From contig JAABPT010000132.1 in NCBI GenBank assembly GCA_011391855.1, positions 1 through 5,699 of the forward strand: 5,699 bases of DNA, written 5' to 3'. The notes below the pieces were generated by a model. It saw only the letters and a list, made by a program, of their open reading frames with translations, had not been told where the DNA came from and searched no databases. Source of the DNA: Burkholderiales bacterium (GTDB taxonomy: Bacteria > Pseudomonadota > Gammaproteobacteria > Burkholderiales > Burkholderiaceae_C). Positions 1 to 5,693 of this stretch are shown one piece after another. A program made the position numbers and the translations under genes. Every line of letters starts with the position of its first letter. Position 1 is the stretch's first letter.

Positions 1-2
1 AC

Positions 3-107
3 CTGGATATCCAGGACACGCGAGGCAAGCTGGGCATCTACACCCAGGTGGGGCTGCTGGGCAGCGACGGCTCGATGCCGCTGCTGGGCGGGCCAACCGA
101 GCGCTGA
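3..107 (+). CDS. C-terminal end of an unrecognised protein (5' partial)
   Basis: An open frame enters from the left edge and ends at TGA 105-107, giving 34 residues that begin LDIQDTRGKLGIY and end GGPTER. Third codon positions are mostly G or C, as in the real genes here, and the frame stops just before the convergent asparaginase gene, so I read it as the tail of a true gene. I do not recognise the family. The visible tail has no transmembrane stretch and no catalytic motif I can name. The gene converges on the asparaginase with 40 bp between the two stop codons. Confidence is in the coding call only; the function is unknown. Confidence 0.6.
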   Translation: MDIQDTRGKLGIYTQVGLLGSDGSMPLLGGPTER

Positions 108-129
108 GGGCCGGGCCCGCGCCCTGCAA

Positions 130-141
130 CGCCGGCCGGCG
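130..141. repeat. 12-bp palindrome between convergent stop codons
   Basis: CGCCGGCCGGCG is a perfect palindrome in the 40-bp gap between the stop of the left-hand partial gene and the stop of the asparaginase. Its position between convergent genes would suit a bidirectional terminator. However, the hairpin has only about 4 bp of stem around a GGCC loop and no T-tract follows on either strand. In such GC-rich DNA it could be chance. Confidence 0.2.
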
Positions 142-147
142 CCCAGA

Positions 148-1203
148 TCAGGCCGCCCTCGGAGCTCCCTCGCGCAGCAGTCCGCTGGCGCGCAGCCGGC
201 CGACCTCGATGCCGTTCCAGTTGACGAGCCCGAGGTCGCTGAAGCCGTGCAAGAAGGCGCGGTCGGCGTCGGCCAGCGGCAACAGCCGTTCGACCACCGC
301 CGCCAGCACCACCTCGCAGGCGCGCGCCGTGTTGCCGTCGTCCATCTTGATCGCCACGCCCAGGCCCAGTTCGGGCAGCGCGGCGCAGTACATGCCCTCG
401 GCGCCGACCTTGCAGAACAGGCGTTCGCCCAGGCGCTCCATCAGCCGCGTGTCCAGGCGCCCGCTGCCCGCCACCATGAACGGCGCCTTGGCCACCGCCG
501 CGCGCAGGCGTTGTGCGGCGCGGGCGTGGCCGGGGCTCAGGCCGATGCCGGTGCCGACGCGGGCGAAGGCGTGCGCCAGGTGGCGCAGCGGGATGGCAGG
601 GGTGGGGATCGAGCAGCCGTCGGTGCCGACGGCGGTGCGCGACAGGTCGTAGCCGGTGGTCGCCTGCAGCGCCGCCGTCACCTCGCGCATCACCGGGTGG
701 TCGGGTTTGACATAGCCACGCAGGAAGCCGCGCCGTTCGCCGCCTCCCTGTTCGGCCATCCAGCAACCCAGGCACACGAAGCCGGCATGTTTGCCCGAGC
801 AGTTGTTGTGCAGTGCGCTGGGCCCTTCGCCATGCGCGGCCAGGGCCTTGAGGGCGGCGTCGTTGTACGGCCAGTGGGTGCCGCACTCCAGCGCGGCCGC
901 ATCGACGCCGGCCTTGGCCAGCATCGCCGCGGCCGTCTGGGCATGCCGCGGCTCGCCGCCGTGCGAGGCGCAGGCCAGCGCCAGTTCCTCGTCGCTCAGC
1001 TGCCAGCGATCGGCCGCGCCGCTGGCCACCAGCGGCAGCGCCTGCAGCACCTTCACCGCCGAGCGCGGAAAGACCGGCCGCTCGATGTCGCCGATGCGCG
1101 TGTGCACGCCACCGTCGGCGTCGACGACGGCCAGCGCGCCGCGGTGGAACGACTCGACGATGCCGCCGCGCAAGGCCTCGGCCAGGATGGGGTTGGAAGT
1201 CAT
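148..1203 (-). CDS. L-asparaginase, Rhizobium etli AnsA/ReAV type (Asparaginase_II family)
   Basis: This 351-aa cytoplasmic enzyme (no signal peptide) should hydrolyse L-asparagine to aspartate and ammonia. Visible motifs follow the R. etli ReAV family: FPRSAVKVLQALP with the S48-x-x-K51 pair, HNNCSGKHAGF with C135 and K138, GTDGCSIPTP with C197, then GLSPGHARA and a late KMDDGNTARA. In ReAV the Ser-Lys pairs are catalytic and the Cys/Lys set binds zinc; equating residues here is by motif and near-identical numbering. The frame stays open upstream to 1623, but that stretch lies antisense to the DUF429 gene and reads as Arg/Ser/Pro-rich shadow. The ATG at 1203-1201 gives the family's usual N-terminus (ILAEALRGGIVESFHRGALAVVD). 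No clear Shine-Dalgarno precedes it. It is divergent from DUF429 with a 34-bp spacer. It is unrelated to the classical AnsA/AnsB asparaginases of E. coli. Confidence 0.93.
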   Translation of the reverse strand: MTSNPILAEALRGGIVESFHRGALAVVDADGGVHTRIGDIERPVFPRSAVKVLQALPLVASGAADRWQLSDEELALACASHGGEPRHAQTAAAMLAKAGVDAAALECGTHWPYNDAALKALAAHGEGPSALHNNCSGKHAGFVCLGCWMAEQGGGERRGFLRGYVKPDHPVMREVTAALQATTGYDLSRTAVGTDGCSIPTPAIPLRHLAHAFARVGTGIGLSPGHARAAQRLRAAVAKAPFMVAGSGRLDTRLMERLGERLFCKVGAEGMYCAALPELGLGVAIKMDDGNTARACEVVLAAVVERLLPLADADRAFLHGFSDLGLVNWNGIEVGRLRASGLLREGAPRAA

Positions 1204-1237
1204 CGAGGCGACTGTAGCGCGCCGCGACAATGCGGCC
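1204..1237. promoter_or_regulatory. 34-bp divergent start-to-start region
   Basis: Only 34 bp separate the ATGs of the asparaginase (-) and DUF429 (+) genes, so any promoter must lie here or inside the opposing coding sequence. A GACAAT hexamer at 1226-1231 (+) resembles a -10 element just upstream of the DUF429 start, and TACAGT lies on the - strand at 1216-1211 just upstream of the asparaginase start. Neither has a convincing -35 at 16-18 bp, and neither gene has a clear Shine-Dalgarno. Short or leaderless transcripts would fit but are inferred. Confidence 0.3.
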
Positions 1238-2062
1238 ATGTTCACCCAGTTGATCGGCGTCGACTTCACTTCAGCCCCCACGCGCCGCAAGCCCGTGACC
1301 GTGGCGAGAGGGCTGCTGCAGGGGGGCACGCTGCGGCTGCAGCGCCTGGAGGCGCTGCCCACCCTGGCCGGTTTCGAGGCTCTGCTGGTGGAGCCCGGGC
1401 CCTGGCTGGGCGCGTTCGATTTTCCCTTCGGGCTGCCGCGCGAATTCGTCGATTCGCTCGACCTCGGTGCCAGCGCCGCCGCGGTGAGCGCCGAACTGCA
1501 CCGCCGCTGCGCCAGCCGCATGGACTTCCGCGCCCTGGTCGACGGCTGGGGCAACGGCCGCCCGCCGGGCCAGCGCCTGGTGCACCGCGCCACCGACACC
1601 GCGATGGCTGGCGTGCAATCCACGAGCCCGCTGCAGACGCGCTACGTGCCGGTGGGCTTCATGTATTTCGAGGGCTTCTCGCGCCTGCTCGCCGCCGGTG
1701 TGCACCTGCCGGCGCTGCACGAAGGCGACTCGGCGCGCGTGGCGCTGGAGGCCTACCCCGGCTTCGTGGCGCACGAAATGATCGGCCGCCGTTCGTACAA
1801 GAACAGCGACGCGGCCGACCGCCTGATTGCGCGCAAGGACCTCGTCGACGCGCTGGAGCAGGGCCGCTGGCGCGGCCTGCGCATCAGGCTCACGCACGCC
1901 CAGCGCGAAGCCCTGGTCGACGACGCCAGCGGCGACCGGCTCGACGCCTCGTTGTGCCTGCTGCAGGCCGGTTGGGCAGCGACGCAGCCGAACCAGGGCC
2001 TGACGCCGCAGGTCGACCCGGTCGAGGGCTGGATCACCGGTGCCGCACGGCATGCCTCATAG
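1238..2062 (+). CDS. DUF429 family protein (predicted RNase H-like fold)
   Basis: This 274-aa protein belongs to DUF429, a family without an established biochemical role. Family hallmarks in order are IGVDFTSAP (6-13), WLGAFDFPFGLP (56-67), VALEAYPGF (168-176) and GDRLDASLCLLQAGW (232-246). The spaced acidic residues D9, D61, E171 and D233/D236 are what an RNase H/resolvase-like metal site would need, so a nuclease-like activity is plausible but inferred. No signal peptide or membrane segment is seen. The start is ATG 1238, because it sits 6 residues before the conserved GVDF strand; the frame is open further upstream, but only as antisense of the asparaginase. An ATG at 1230 is out of frame. 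The stop codon TAG (2060-2062) runs into the 14-bp repeat leading to the antiporter start, so the two genes probably share a transcript. Confidence 0.85.
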   Translation: MFTQLIGVDFTSAPTRRKPVTVARGLLQGGTLRLQRLEALPTLAGFEALLVEPGPWLGAFDFPFGLPREFVDSLDLGASAAAVSAELHRRCASRMDFRALVDGWGNGRPPGQRLVHRATDTAMAGVQSTSPLQTRYVPVGFMYFEGFSRLLAAGVHLPALHEGDSARVALEAYPGFVAHEMIGRRSYKNSDAADRLIARKDLVDALEQGRWRGLRIRLTHAQREALVDDASGDRLDASLCLLQAGWAATQPNQGLTPQVDPVEGWITGAARHAS

Positions 2063-2116
2063 CCGTCGCACATGAGCCGCCGCACATGAGCTGCCGCACA
2101 TGAGCCGCCGCACATG
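2061..2116 (+). repeat. 4 x 14-bp tandem repeat with a chain of overlapping mini-reading frames
   Basis: Four exact-length units (2061-2074, 2075-2088, 2089-2102, 2103-2116) have the consensus AGCCGCCGCACATG. Units 1 and 3 each differ by one C-to-T change. The array starts with the last two bases of the DUF429 TAG and ends with the G of the antiporter ATG. Each unit ends in ATG. The ATGs at 2072 and 2086 open five-codon frames (MSRRT, MSCRT), each with a TGA that overlaps the next ATG as ATGA. The ATG at 2100 opens an eight-codon frame (MSRRTWTV) that stops at 2124-2126, inside the antiporter. No purine-rich Shine-Dalgarno lies before 2114. This layout suits stop-restart translation from DUF429 into the antiporter; that role is inferred. 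Confidence 0.85.
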
Positions 2117-3568
2117 GACGGTCTGAACGCGGCATTGCTGATCGCCGGCACGCTGGTCTTTGCCAGCGTGGTGGCCGGCCTGTTCTCGGCGCGTGCCGGT
2201 TTGTCCTTCCTGCTCGTCTTCCTGGTCGTGGGCATGCTGGCCGGCGAAGACGGGCCGGGCGGCATCCGTTTCGACAATGTCCGGCTCTCGCTGTGGGTGG
2301 GCAGCGCGGCGCTGGGCGTGATCCTGCTCGACGGCGGCCTGCGCACGCGGCTGAGCACCTTCCGCACCGGTCTGCGGCCGGCGGCGTGGCTGGCGACGGT
2401 GGGTGTCGTCGTGAGCGCCGCAGTCACCGGGCTGGCCGCGAGCTGGCTGCTCGACCTGCCGCTGGCGGTGGGCCTGCTGGTGGGTTCGATCGTCGGCTCC
2501 ACCGATGCCGCTGCGGTGTTCTCGCTGCTCAAGTCGTCGGGCCTGCGCGTGAGCGAACGGCTGTCGTCGACGCTGGAGATCGAGTCCGGCCTCAACGACC
2601 CGATGGCGGTGTTCCTGGTGCTGACGCTGACCGCCGTGCTGACGCAGCCCGAGGGCTTGGGCGCCGGCGAGGTGGCGCGCATGTTCGTGCAGCAAGCGCT
2701 GGTCGGAGCGGTGGGGGGCGTGGCCGGCGGCATGGCCATCGGCGCGCTGCTGCAGCGCTTGCCGCTGGGCGGCACCGCCGATGGGCTGGCCGGGCTGCTG
2801 CTGCTGAGTTCGGGCATCGCGGTCTTCGGCGGTGCCGGCTGGCTGGGCGGCTCGGGCTTTCTGGCGGTCTACCTGTTCGGCCTCATCGTCGCCCACCGCG
2901 CGCCAGAAGTGGTGCAGCGCTCGCTGGCGGCGATGGACGGCTTCGCCTGGCTGGCGCAGGCGCTGTTGTTCCTGCTGCTGGGCCTGCTGGTGACGCCGCA
3001 CCTGCTGCTGGACACGCTGCTGCCGGCGCTGGGCGTGGCCCTGGTGTTGATGGTGGTGGCGCGCCCGCTGGCGGTGGCGATGGTGCTGGTGCCGCTGCGC
3101 TTCACGCGCGGCGAGATCGGGTTCGTTTCCTGGGTCGGATTGCGCGGCGCGGTGCCGGTGGTGTTGGCGCTGTTTCCGCTGCTGGCGGGCGTGCCCAAGG
3201 CGCGCGAGCTGTTCGAGGTGGCTTTCGTCGTGGTGCTGGCTTCGCTGGTGCTGCAGGGGGCGACGCTGGTGCGCGCCGCGCGCCTGTTCGGGGTCAACCT
3301 GCCCGACGCCGCCGACGAACCGGCGGCGCGGCGCCTGTTCGGCGATTTCGTGCTCGACGGCAGCGCGCCGGTGCAGGACCTGTGTGCCTTCTACGGCCTG
3401 GAAGTCCCCGAACAGGCGGGCACGCTGGCGGAGTGGATCGAAACGCAGCTGCGGCGCCCGCCGGTGGTGGGCGACCGGCTGGAATGGAGTGGAGCGCACT
3501 TCTCGGTGCGGCAGATGGAAGGGGCGCAGGTGCTGCGGGTGGGGCTGTCGCTGGGCGCGCCGGGCTGA
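2114..3568 (+). CDS. CPA1-family K+(Na+)/H+ antiporter, NhaP2/CvrA-like, lacking the RCK_C domain
   Basis: This 484-aa inner-membrane antiporter should exchange cytoplasmic K+ or Na+ for protons, serving ion and pH homeostasis. Residues 1-395 are a run of hydrophobic helices carrying Na+/H+ exchanger signatures: GSTDAAAVFSLLK (128-140), ESGLNDPMAVFLV (157-169, the Asn-Asp pair typical of CPA1) and SWVGLRGAVPVVLALFPLL (339-357). The tail keeps the NhaP2-type linker LFGDFVLDG (408-416) and a CorC/HlyC-like transporter-associated segment, VVGDRLEWSGAHFSVRQMEG (451-470). Full-length E. coli CvrA is nearly 100 residues longer; the missing part corresponds to the TrkA_C/RCK_C domain normally between the last helix and that linker. 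The ATG at 2114 lies in the last 14-bp repeat, 51 bp after the DUF429 stop and without a Shine-Dalgarno. Ion preference cannot be read from sequence, so I give no gene symbol. Confidence 0.9.
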   Translation: MDGLNAALLIAGTLVFASVVAGLFSARAGLSFLLVFLVVGMLAGEDGPGGIRFDNVRLSLWVGSAALGVILLDGGLRTRLSTFRTGLRPAAWLATVGVVVSAAVTGLAASWLLDLPLAVGLLVGSIVGSTDAAAVFSLLKSSGLRVSERLSSTLEIESGLNDPMAVFLVLTLTAVLTQPEGLGAGEVARMFVQQALVGAVGGVAGGMAIGALLQRLPLGGTADGLAGLLLLSSGIAVFGGAGWLGGSGFLAVYLFGLIVAHRAPEVVQRSLAAMDGFAWLAQALLFLLLGLLVTPHLLLDTLLPALGVALVLMVVARPLAVAMVLVPLRFTRGEIGFVSWVGLRGAVPVVLALFPLLAGVPKARELFEVAFVVVLASLVLQGATLVRAARLFGVNLPDAADEPAARRLFGDFVLDGSAPVQDLCAFYGLEVPEQAGTLAEWIETQLRRPPVVGDRLEWSGAHFSVRQMEGAQVLRVGLSLGAPG

Positions 3569-3585
3569 AGTTCGGCAGCGCTTTT

Positions 3586-3609
3586 TGCGCCAGCGGCGCC
3601 TGTGGCGCA
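3586..3609. repeat. Inverted repeat just after the antiporter stop
   Basis: TGCGCCA (3586-3592) and TGGCGCA (3603-3609) form a 7-bp stem around a 10-nt loop, 18 bp after the antiporter TGA. It could stop or stabilise the antiporter transcript. The T-run (3582-3586) lies before the stem rather than after it on the + strand, so it is not a standard intrinsic terminator. The rest of the gap 3569-3787 shows no convincing promoter and no gene apart from the Shine-Dalgarno at 3775-3780. Confidence 0.25.
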
Positions 3610-3787
3610 CTGGGCGTGGAGCACCCCGCCGGCGCGCACCGGCTGCCGTGATTGCATGGCACGGGCAGGCTGCGCTCGCGGGTGGCGATTGAGGACAGAA
3701 TGACCGGGGGCGCCTGGGCACTGCGAACCCGCGGCAGGCGGGGCTGGCCGAAGACGAGAGCGGCCCTGCCATCGAAGGAGACCCACC

Positions 3788-4282
3788 ATGCTGCCGGCGC
3801 GCCTGGAACTGTTGCAGAACATGCCCATCTTCGGCGGCGTGCGCGAGGACGCGCTGCAGGTCCTCTTGGAGCAGACGCGCACGGTGCACGTGGCTGCGGG
3901 CCGCTACTTCTTTCATGAACGCGACGCGGCGAACAGCATGTACGTGCTGGAGTCGGGCGGTGCGGCGGTGCTGAAGGAATGGCAGGGGCGGGCGCTGCAG
4001 TTGCGAGAACTCGGCCCCGGCGACTGCTTCGGCGAGATGGCCTTGCAGGACCTCTATCCGCGCAGCGCAGCGGTGCGGGCGCTGACCGACTGCCAGGCCA
4101 TCGAACTCGGCCCCACGGATCTGCTGCGCCTGTTCGAGCGCGACTGCGAGCAGTTTGCGCTGATCCAGATGAATATCGGGCGCGAGATGTGCCGCCGCCT
4201 GCGCATCACCGACGAGATGCTGTTCCAGGCCCGCATGGGCGACATGCCGGCGGCAGACGAAACCGGCTTCCAGGCGCTCTGA
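3788..4282 (+). CDS. Stand-alone cyclic nucleotide-binding (Crp/Fnr sensor-type) protein without output domain
   Basis: This 164-aa soluble protein is essentially one cNMP-binding beta-barrel. It opens with LQNMPIFGGVREDALQVLLEQ (9-29), followed by strands with YVLESGGAAVL (52-62). The phosphate-binding cassette is GPGDCFGEMALQDLYPRSAAVRAL (76-99), with E83 and R92 at the positions that contact the cyclic phosphate and ribose in CRP/PKA-type domains. A helical end (about 117-148) corresponds to the dimerising C-helix, and the protein stops there with no helix-turn-helix. It therefore probably acts by protein contact or as a ligand sink, not by binding DNA; the ligand (cAMP, cGMP or none) is not readable. 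The start is secure: AAGGAG at 3775-3780 sits 7 nt before ATG 3788. It lies 219 bp after the antiporter on the same strand, so co-transcription is possible but not shown. Confidence 0.88.
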   Translation: MLPARLELLQNMPIFGGVREDALQVLLEQTRTVHVAAGRYFFHERDAANSMYVLESGGAAVLKEWQGRALQLRELGPGDCFGEMALQDLYPRSAAVRALTDCQAIELGPTDLLRLFERDCEQFALIQMNIGREMCRRLRITDEMLFQARMGDMPAADETGFQAL

Positions 4283-4294
4283 CGTCGCGACCGC

Positions 4295-4566
4295 TCAGCC
4301 GCGATCCGCACCGCCGTTCGGCGCGGCGATGCCGCGCTCGCAGACGGTCATCTTCAAAGCTTCGAAGCACAGCGCGTCGATCGCGCTGCCCGCGTTGGCG
4401 TTCAGGGTCTCCAGCGTCTGCGGCATCGGTGTGGCGCGCCGCGGTACGGCCGTTCGGCCGGGTTGGCGTCGAAGATGTCGGCCACGGTGATGGCGCGCGT
4501 CTGCAGCGAAATGGCATCACTCCGCAGGCCGCGCGGCGGGCAGCCGCCGTTGTCCAGCCGCCCGAG
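4295..4566 (-). pseudogene. Remnant of an HD-GYP domain phosphodiesterase (N-terminus missing, frameshifted)
   Basis: Read on the - strand, 4566 to about 4440 encodes LGRLDNGGCPPRGLRSDAIS followed by LQTRAITVADIFDANPAERP and YRGA. This matches the HD-GYP pattern xLDGxGYPxGLxGxxI...RIxxVADIFDALTxxRPYRxA, with GYP degraded to GCP. The family then continues with MPxxxALxxL..., and that continuation is found in another frame from ATG 4426-4424: MPQTLETLNANAGSAIDALC then FEALKMTVCERG, running to TGA 4297-4295. About 8 nt separate the two parts, so a frameshift has broken the gene. The HD metal-binding half and the HHE motif are absent; upstream the frame meets TGA at 4578-4576 in AT-rich DNA. An intact member would hydrolyse cyclic di-GMP; this piece cannot. 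It converges with the cNMP-binding gene (12 bp between stops). Recognition is from memory of the family, without an alignment. Confidence 0.72.
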
Positions 4567-4607
4567 TGACCCATATCAGACTCGGCGGTGGCGAAATGAC
4601 CATAAAG

Positions 4608-4637
4608 TTCTTAATGAAAACTGCACAGTCTAATAAT
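4608..4637 (+). promoter_or_regulatory. Candidate promoter of the FAS1 lipoprotein gene
   Basis: The block at about 4567-4665 is far more AT-rich than anything else in the window and lies directly upstream of the FAS1 gene. AATAAT at 4632-4637 matches the -10 consensus TATAAT at five of six bases. TTCTTA at 4608-4613, with an 18-bp spacer, is a weak -35. This would give a leader of roughly 60 nt. Another sigma factor cannot be excluded. Confidence 0.4.
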
Positions 4638-4703
4638 TCTGTCTCGCAGTGCTAAGCCTGATGTCACGGACGCCTCCTCCAACCCAGCCCGGGAGATCGA
4701 GAA

Positions 4704-5645
4704 ATGCCACATTGGATGAAACTGATTCTGGTCGCTTGCACGGCCACCCTGCTGGCCGCATGCGGCGGCAACGACGACGACGAGCCTGCGGCACAGCCGA
4801 AGACCCTCGTCGAAACGGCCCAGTCGGATGCGCGGTTCAGCATCCTGGTCGAGGCCGTGGTCGCGGCTGACTTGGCGGGCACGCTGTCGGCGCCCGGCCC
4901 GTTCACCGTCTTCGCGCCCACCAACGACGCCTTTGCCGCGCTGCTCGCCGAACTCGGCGTCACCAAGGACCAGCTCCTGGCCGACAAGGCGCTGCTGACC
5001 ACCGTGCTCACCTATCACGTCTTGCCGGCCCAGGTGTTGCGCGCCGTCGTGCCAGCCGGCCAAGCCATCACCACGGTGCAAGGCGGCATTTTCAAGGTCG
5101 ACGCGGTGGGCAGTGACCTCTTGGTGACCGACGGCCGCAACCGCACGGCGAAGATCACCGCCACCGACCTGCAGTCCAGCAACGGCGTCATTCACGTCAT
5201 CGACCGGGTGCTGCTGCCGGCAGACAAGACCGTCGCGCAGACAGCGCAGGCGCTGCCCGCGTTCAGCATCCTGGTCGAGGCCGTGGTCGCGGCCAACCTG
5301 CAAGGCACCTTGTCGGGCACGGGGCCGTTCACGGTTTTCGCCCCGACCGACGACGCCTTCGCCGCCCTGTTGACCGAACTCGGCGTTACCAAGGACCAGT
5401 TGCTGGCCGACGTGCCGCTGCTCACCAAAGTGCTCACCTACCACGTGGTGGCAGGGCGCGTGCTCAAGGTCAACGTGCCGGTGGGCACGGCCATCGGCAC
5501 CGTGCAAGGCGGCTCTTTCACCGTCGACGCCGGGCTGGCCATCACCGACCAGCGGGCACGCCGCGCATCGATCGTGGCCACCGACGTGCTGGCCAGCAAT
5601 GGTGTCATCCATGTCGTGGACAAGGTAATCCTGCCTGCTCCCTGA
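4704..5645 (+). CDS. Lipoprotein with two tandem FAS1 (fasciclin/beta-Ig-H3) domains
   Basis: This 313-aa envelope protein starts with a lipoprotein signal peptide: charged M5-K6, a hydrophobic core, and lipobox L17-A18-A19-C20. Gly at +2 suggests outer-membrane delivery. An acidic linker (NDDDE, 23-27) leads to FAS1 domain 1 (about 34-172) and domain 2 (about 176-312). Each shows the first conserved block (GPFTVFAPTNDAFAALL at 65-81; GPFTVFAPTDDAFAALL at 207-223), a central YHV, and the second block (SNGVIHVIDRVLLPA at 159-173; SNGVIHVVDKVILPA at 298-312). FAS1 domains generally mediate adhesion or protein/carbohydrate contacts; the partner here is unknown. GGGAGA (4691-4696), 7 nt before ATG 4704, selects this start over the in-frame ATG at 4716, although both keep the lipobox. 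The domains repeat with an exact 142-codon period. A further gene starts 48 bp downstream. Confidence 0.93.
   Translation: MPHWMKLILVACTATLLAACGGNDDDEPAAQPKTLVETAQSDARFSILVEAVVAADLAGTLSAPGPFTVFAPTNDAFAALLAELGVTKDQLLADKALLTTVLTYHVLPAQVLRAVVPAGQAITTVQGGIFKVDAVGSDLLVTDGRNRTAKITATDLQSSNGVIHVIDRVLLPADKTVAQTAQALPAFSILVEAVVAANLQGTLSGTGPFTVFAPTDDAFAALLTELGVTKDQLLADVPLLTKVLTYHVVAGRVLKVNVPVGTAIGTVQGGSFTVDAGLAITDQRARRASIVATDVLASNGVIHVVDKVILPAP
4835..5293 (+). repeat. Internal direct repeat encoding the two FAS1 domains (426-bp period)
   Basis: Bases 4835-4867 and 5261-5293 are identical over 33 bp (encoding FSILVEAVVAA). The same 426-bp offset aligns the next blocks (for example GTTCAC at 4901 and 5327) with mostly synonymous differences. 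Only the two 33-bp arms are exact repeats; the span given runs from the first arm to the second. It reflects duplication of one FAS1 module within the gene. Confidence 0.85.
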
Positions 5646-5693
5646 AGTTTTTCCTGTGTTTTCCAACCGCAACCCCCGAAAGGAAGTTTCACC

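Noticed and set aside
1204..1623. A 140-codon N-terminal extension of the asparaginase frame.
   Set aside because: The extension is Ser/Arg/Pro-rich antisense of DUF429, while the ATG at 1203 gives the normal family N-terminus and length.
247..2103. A 618-codon + strand open frame running antisense to the asparaginase and through DUF429 in another frame.
   Set aside because: It is Arg/His/Gln/Ala-rich with no recognisable domain, and it overlaps two genes with clear family motifs. Such long shadows are expected at this GC content.
2061..2116. A CRISPR-like or operator-array reading of the 14-bp repeats.
   Set aside because: The units abut without spacers and are too short for CRISPR. Their phasing to start and stop codons points to a translational explanation instead.
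3586..3609. An intrinsic terminator for the antiporter.
   Set aside because: The stem exists, but its T-run precedes the stem instead of following it, so I list it only as an inverted repeat.
3652..3701. TTGCAT (3652-3657) and CAGAAT (3696-3701) as a promoter for the cNMP-binding gene.
   Set aside because: The spacer is 38 bp, and no acceptable -35 lies 16-18 bp before CAGAAT.
2057..3916. A 619-codon - strand open frame antisense to the antiporter.
   Set aside because: It is almost entirely Gln, Arg, His and Ala, the pattern expected opposite Leu/Ala/Val-rich membrane-protein codons, and it has no ribosome site or family signature.
4206..4574. A 122-codon - strand open frame covering the end of the cNMP-binding gene and the intergenic region.
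   Set aside because: Its own residues are Arg-rich and featureless. The HD-GYP similarity lies in the two other - strand frames, so this is not the remnant's reading frame.
4611..5672. A 353-codon - strand open frame opposite the FAS1 gene, showing internal repeats.
   Set aside because: Its repeats simply mirror the duplicated FAS1 modules. The + strand has a signal peptide, lipobox, ribosome site and domain motifs.
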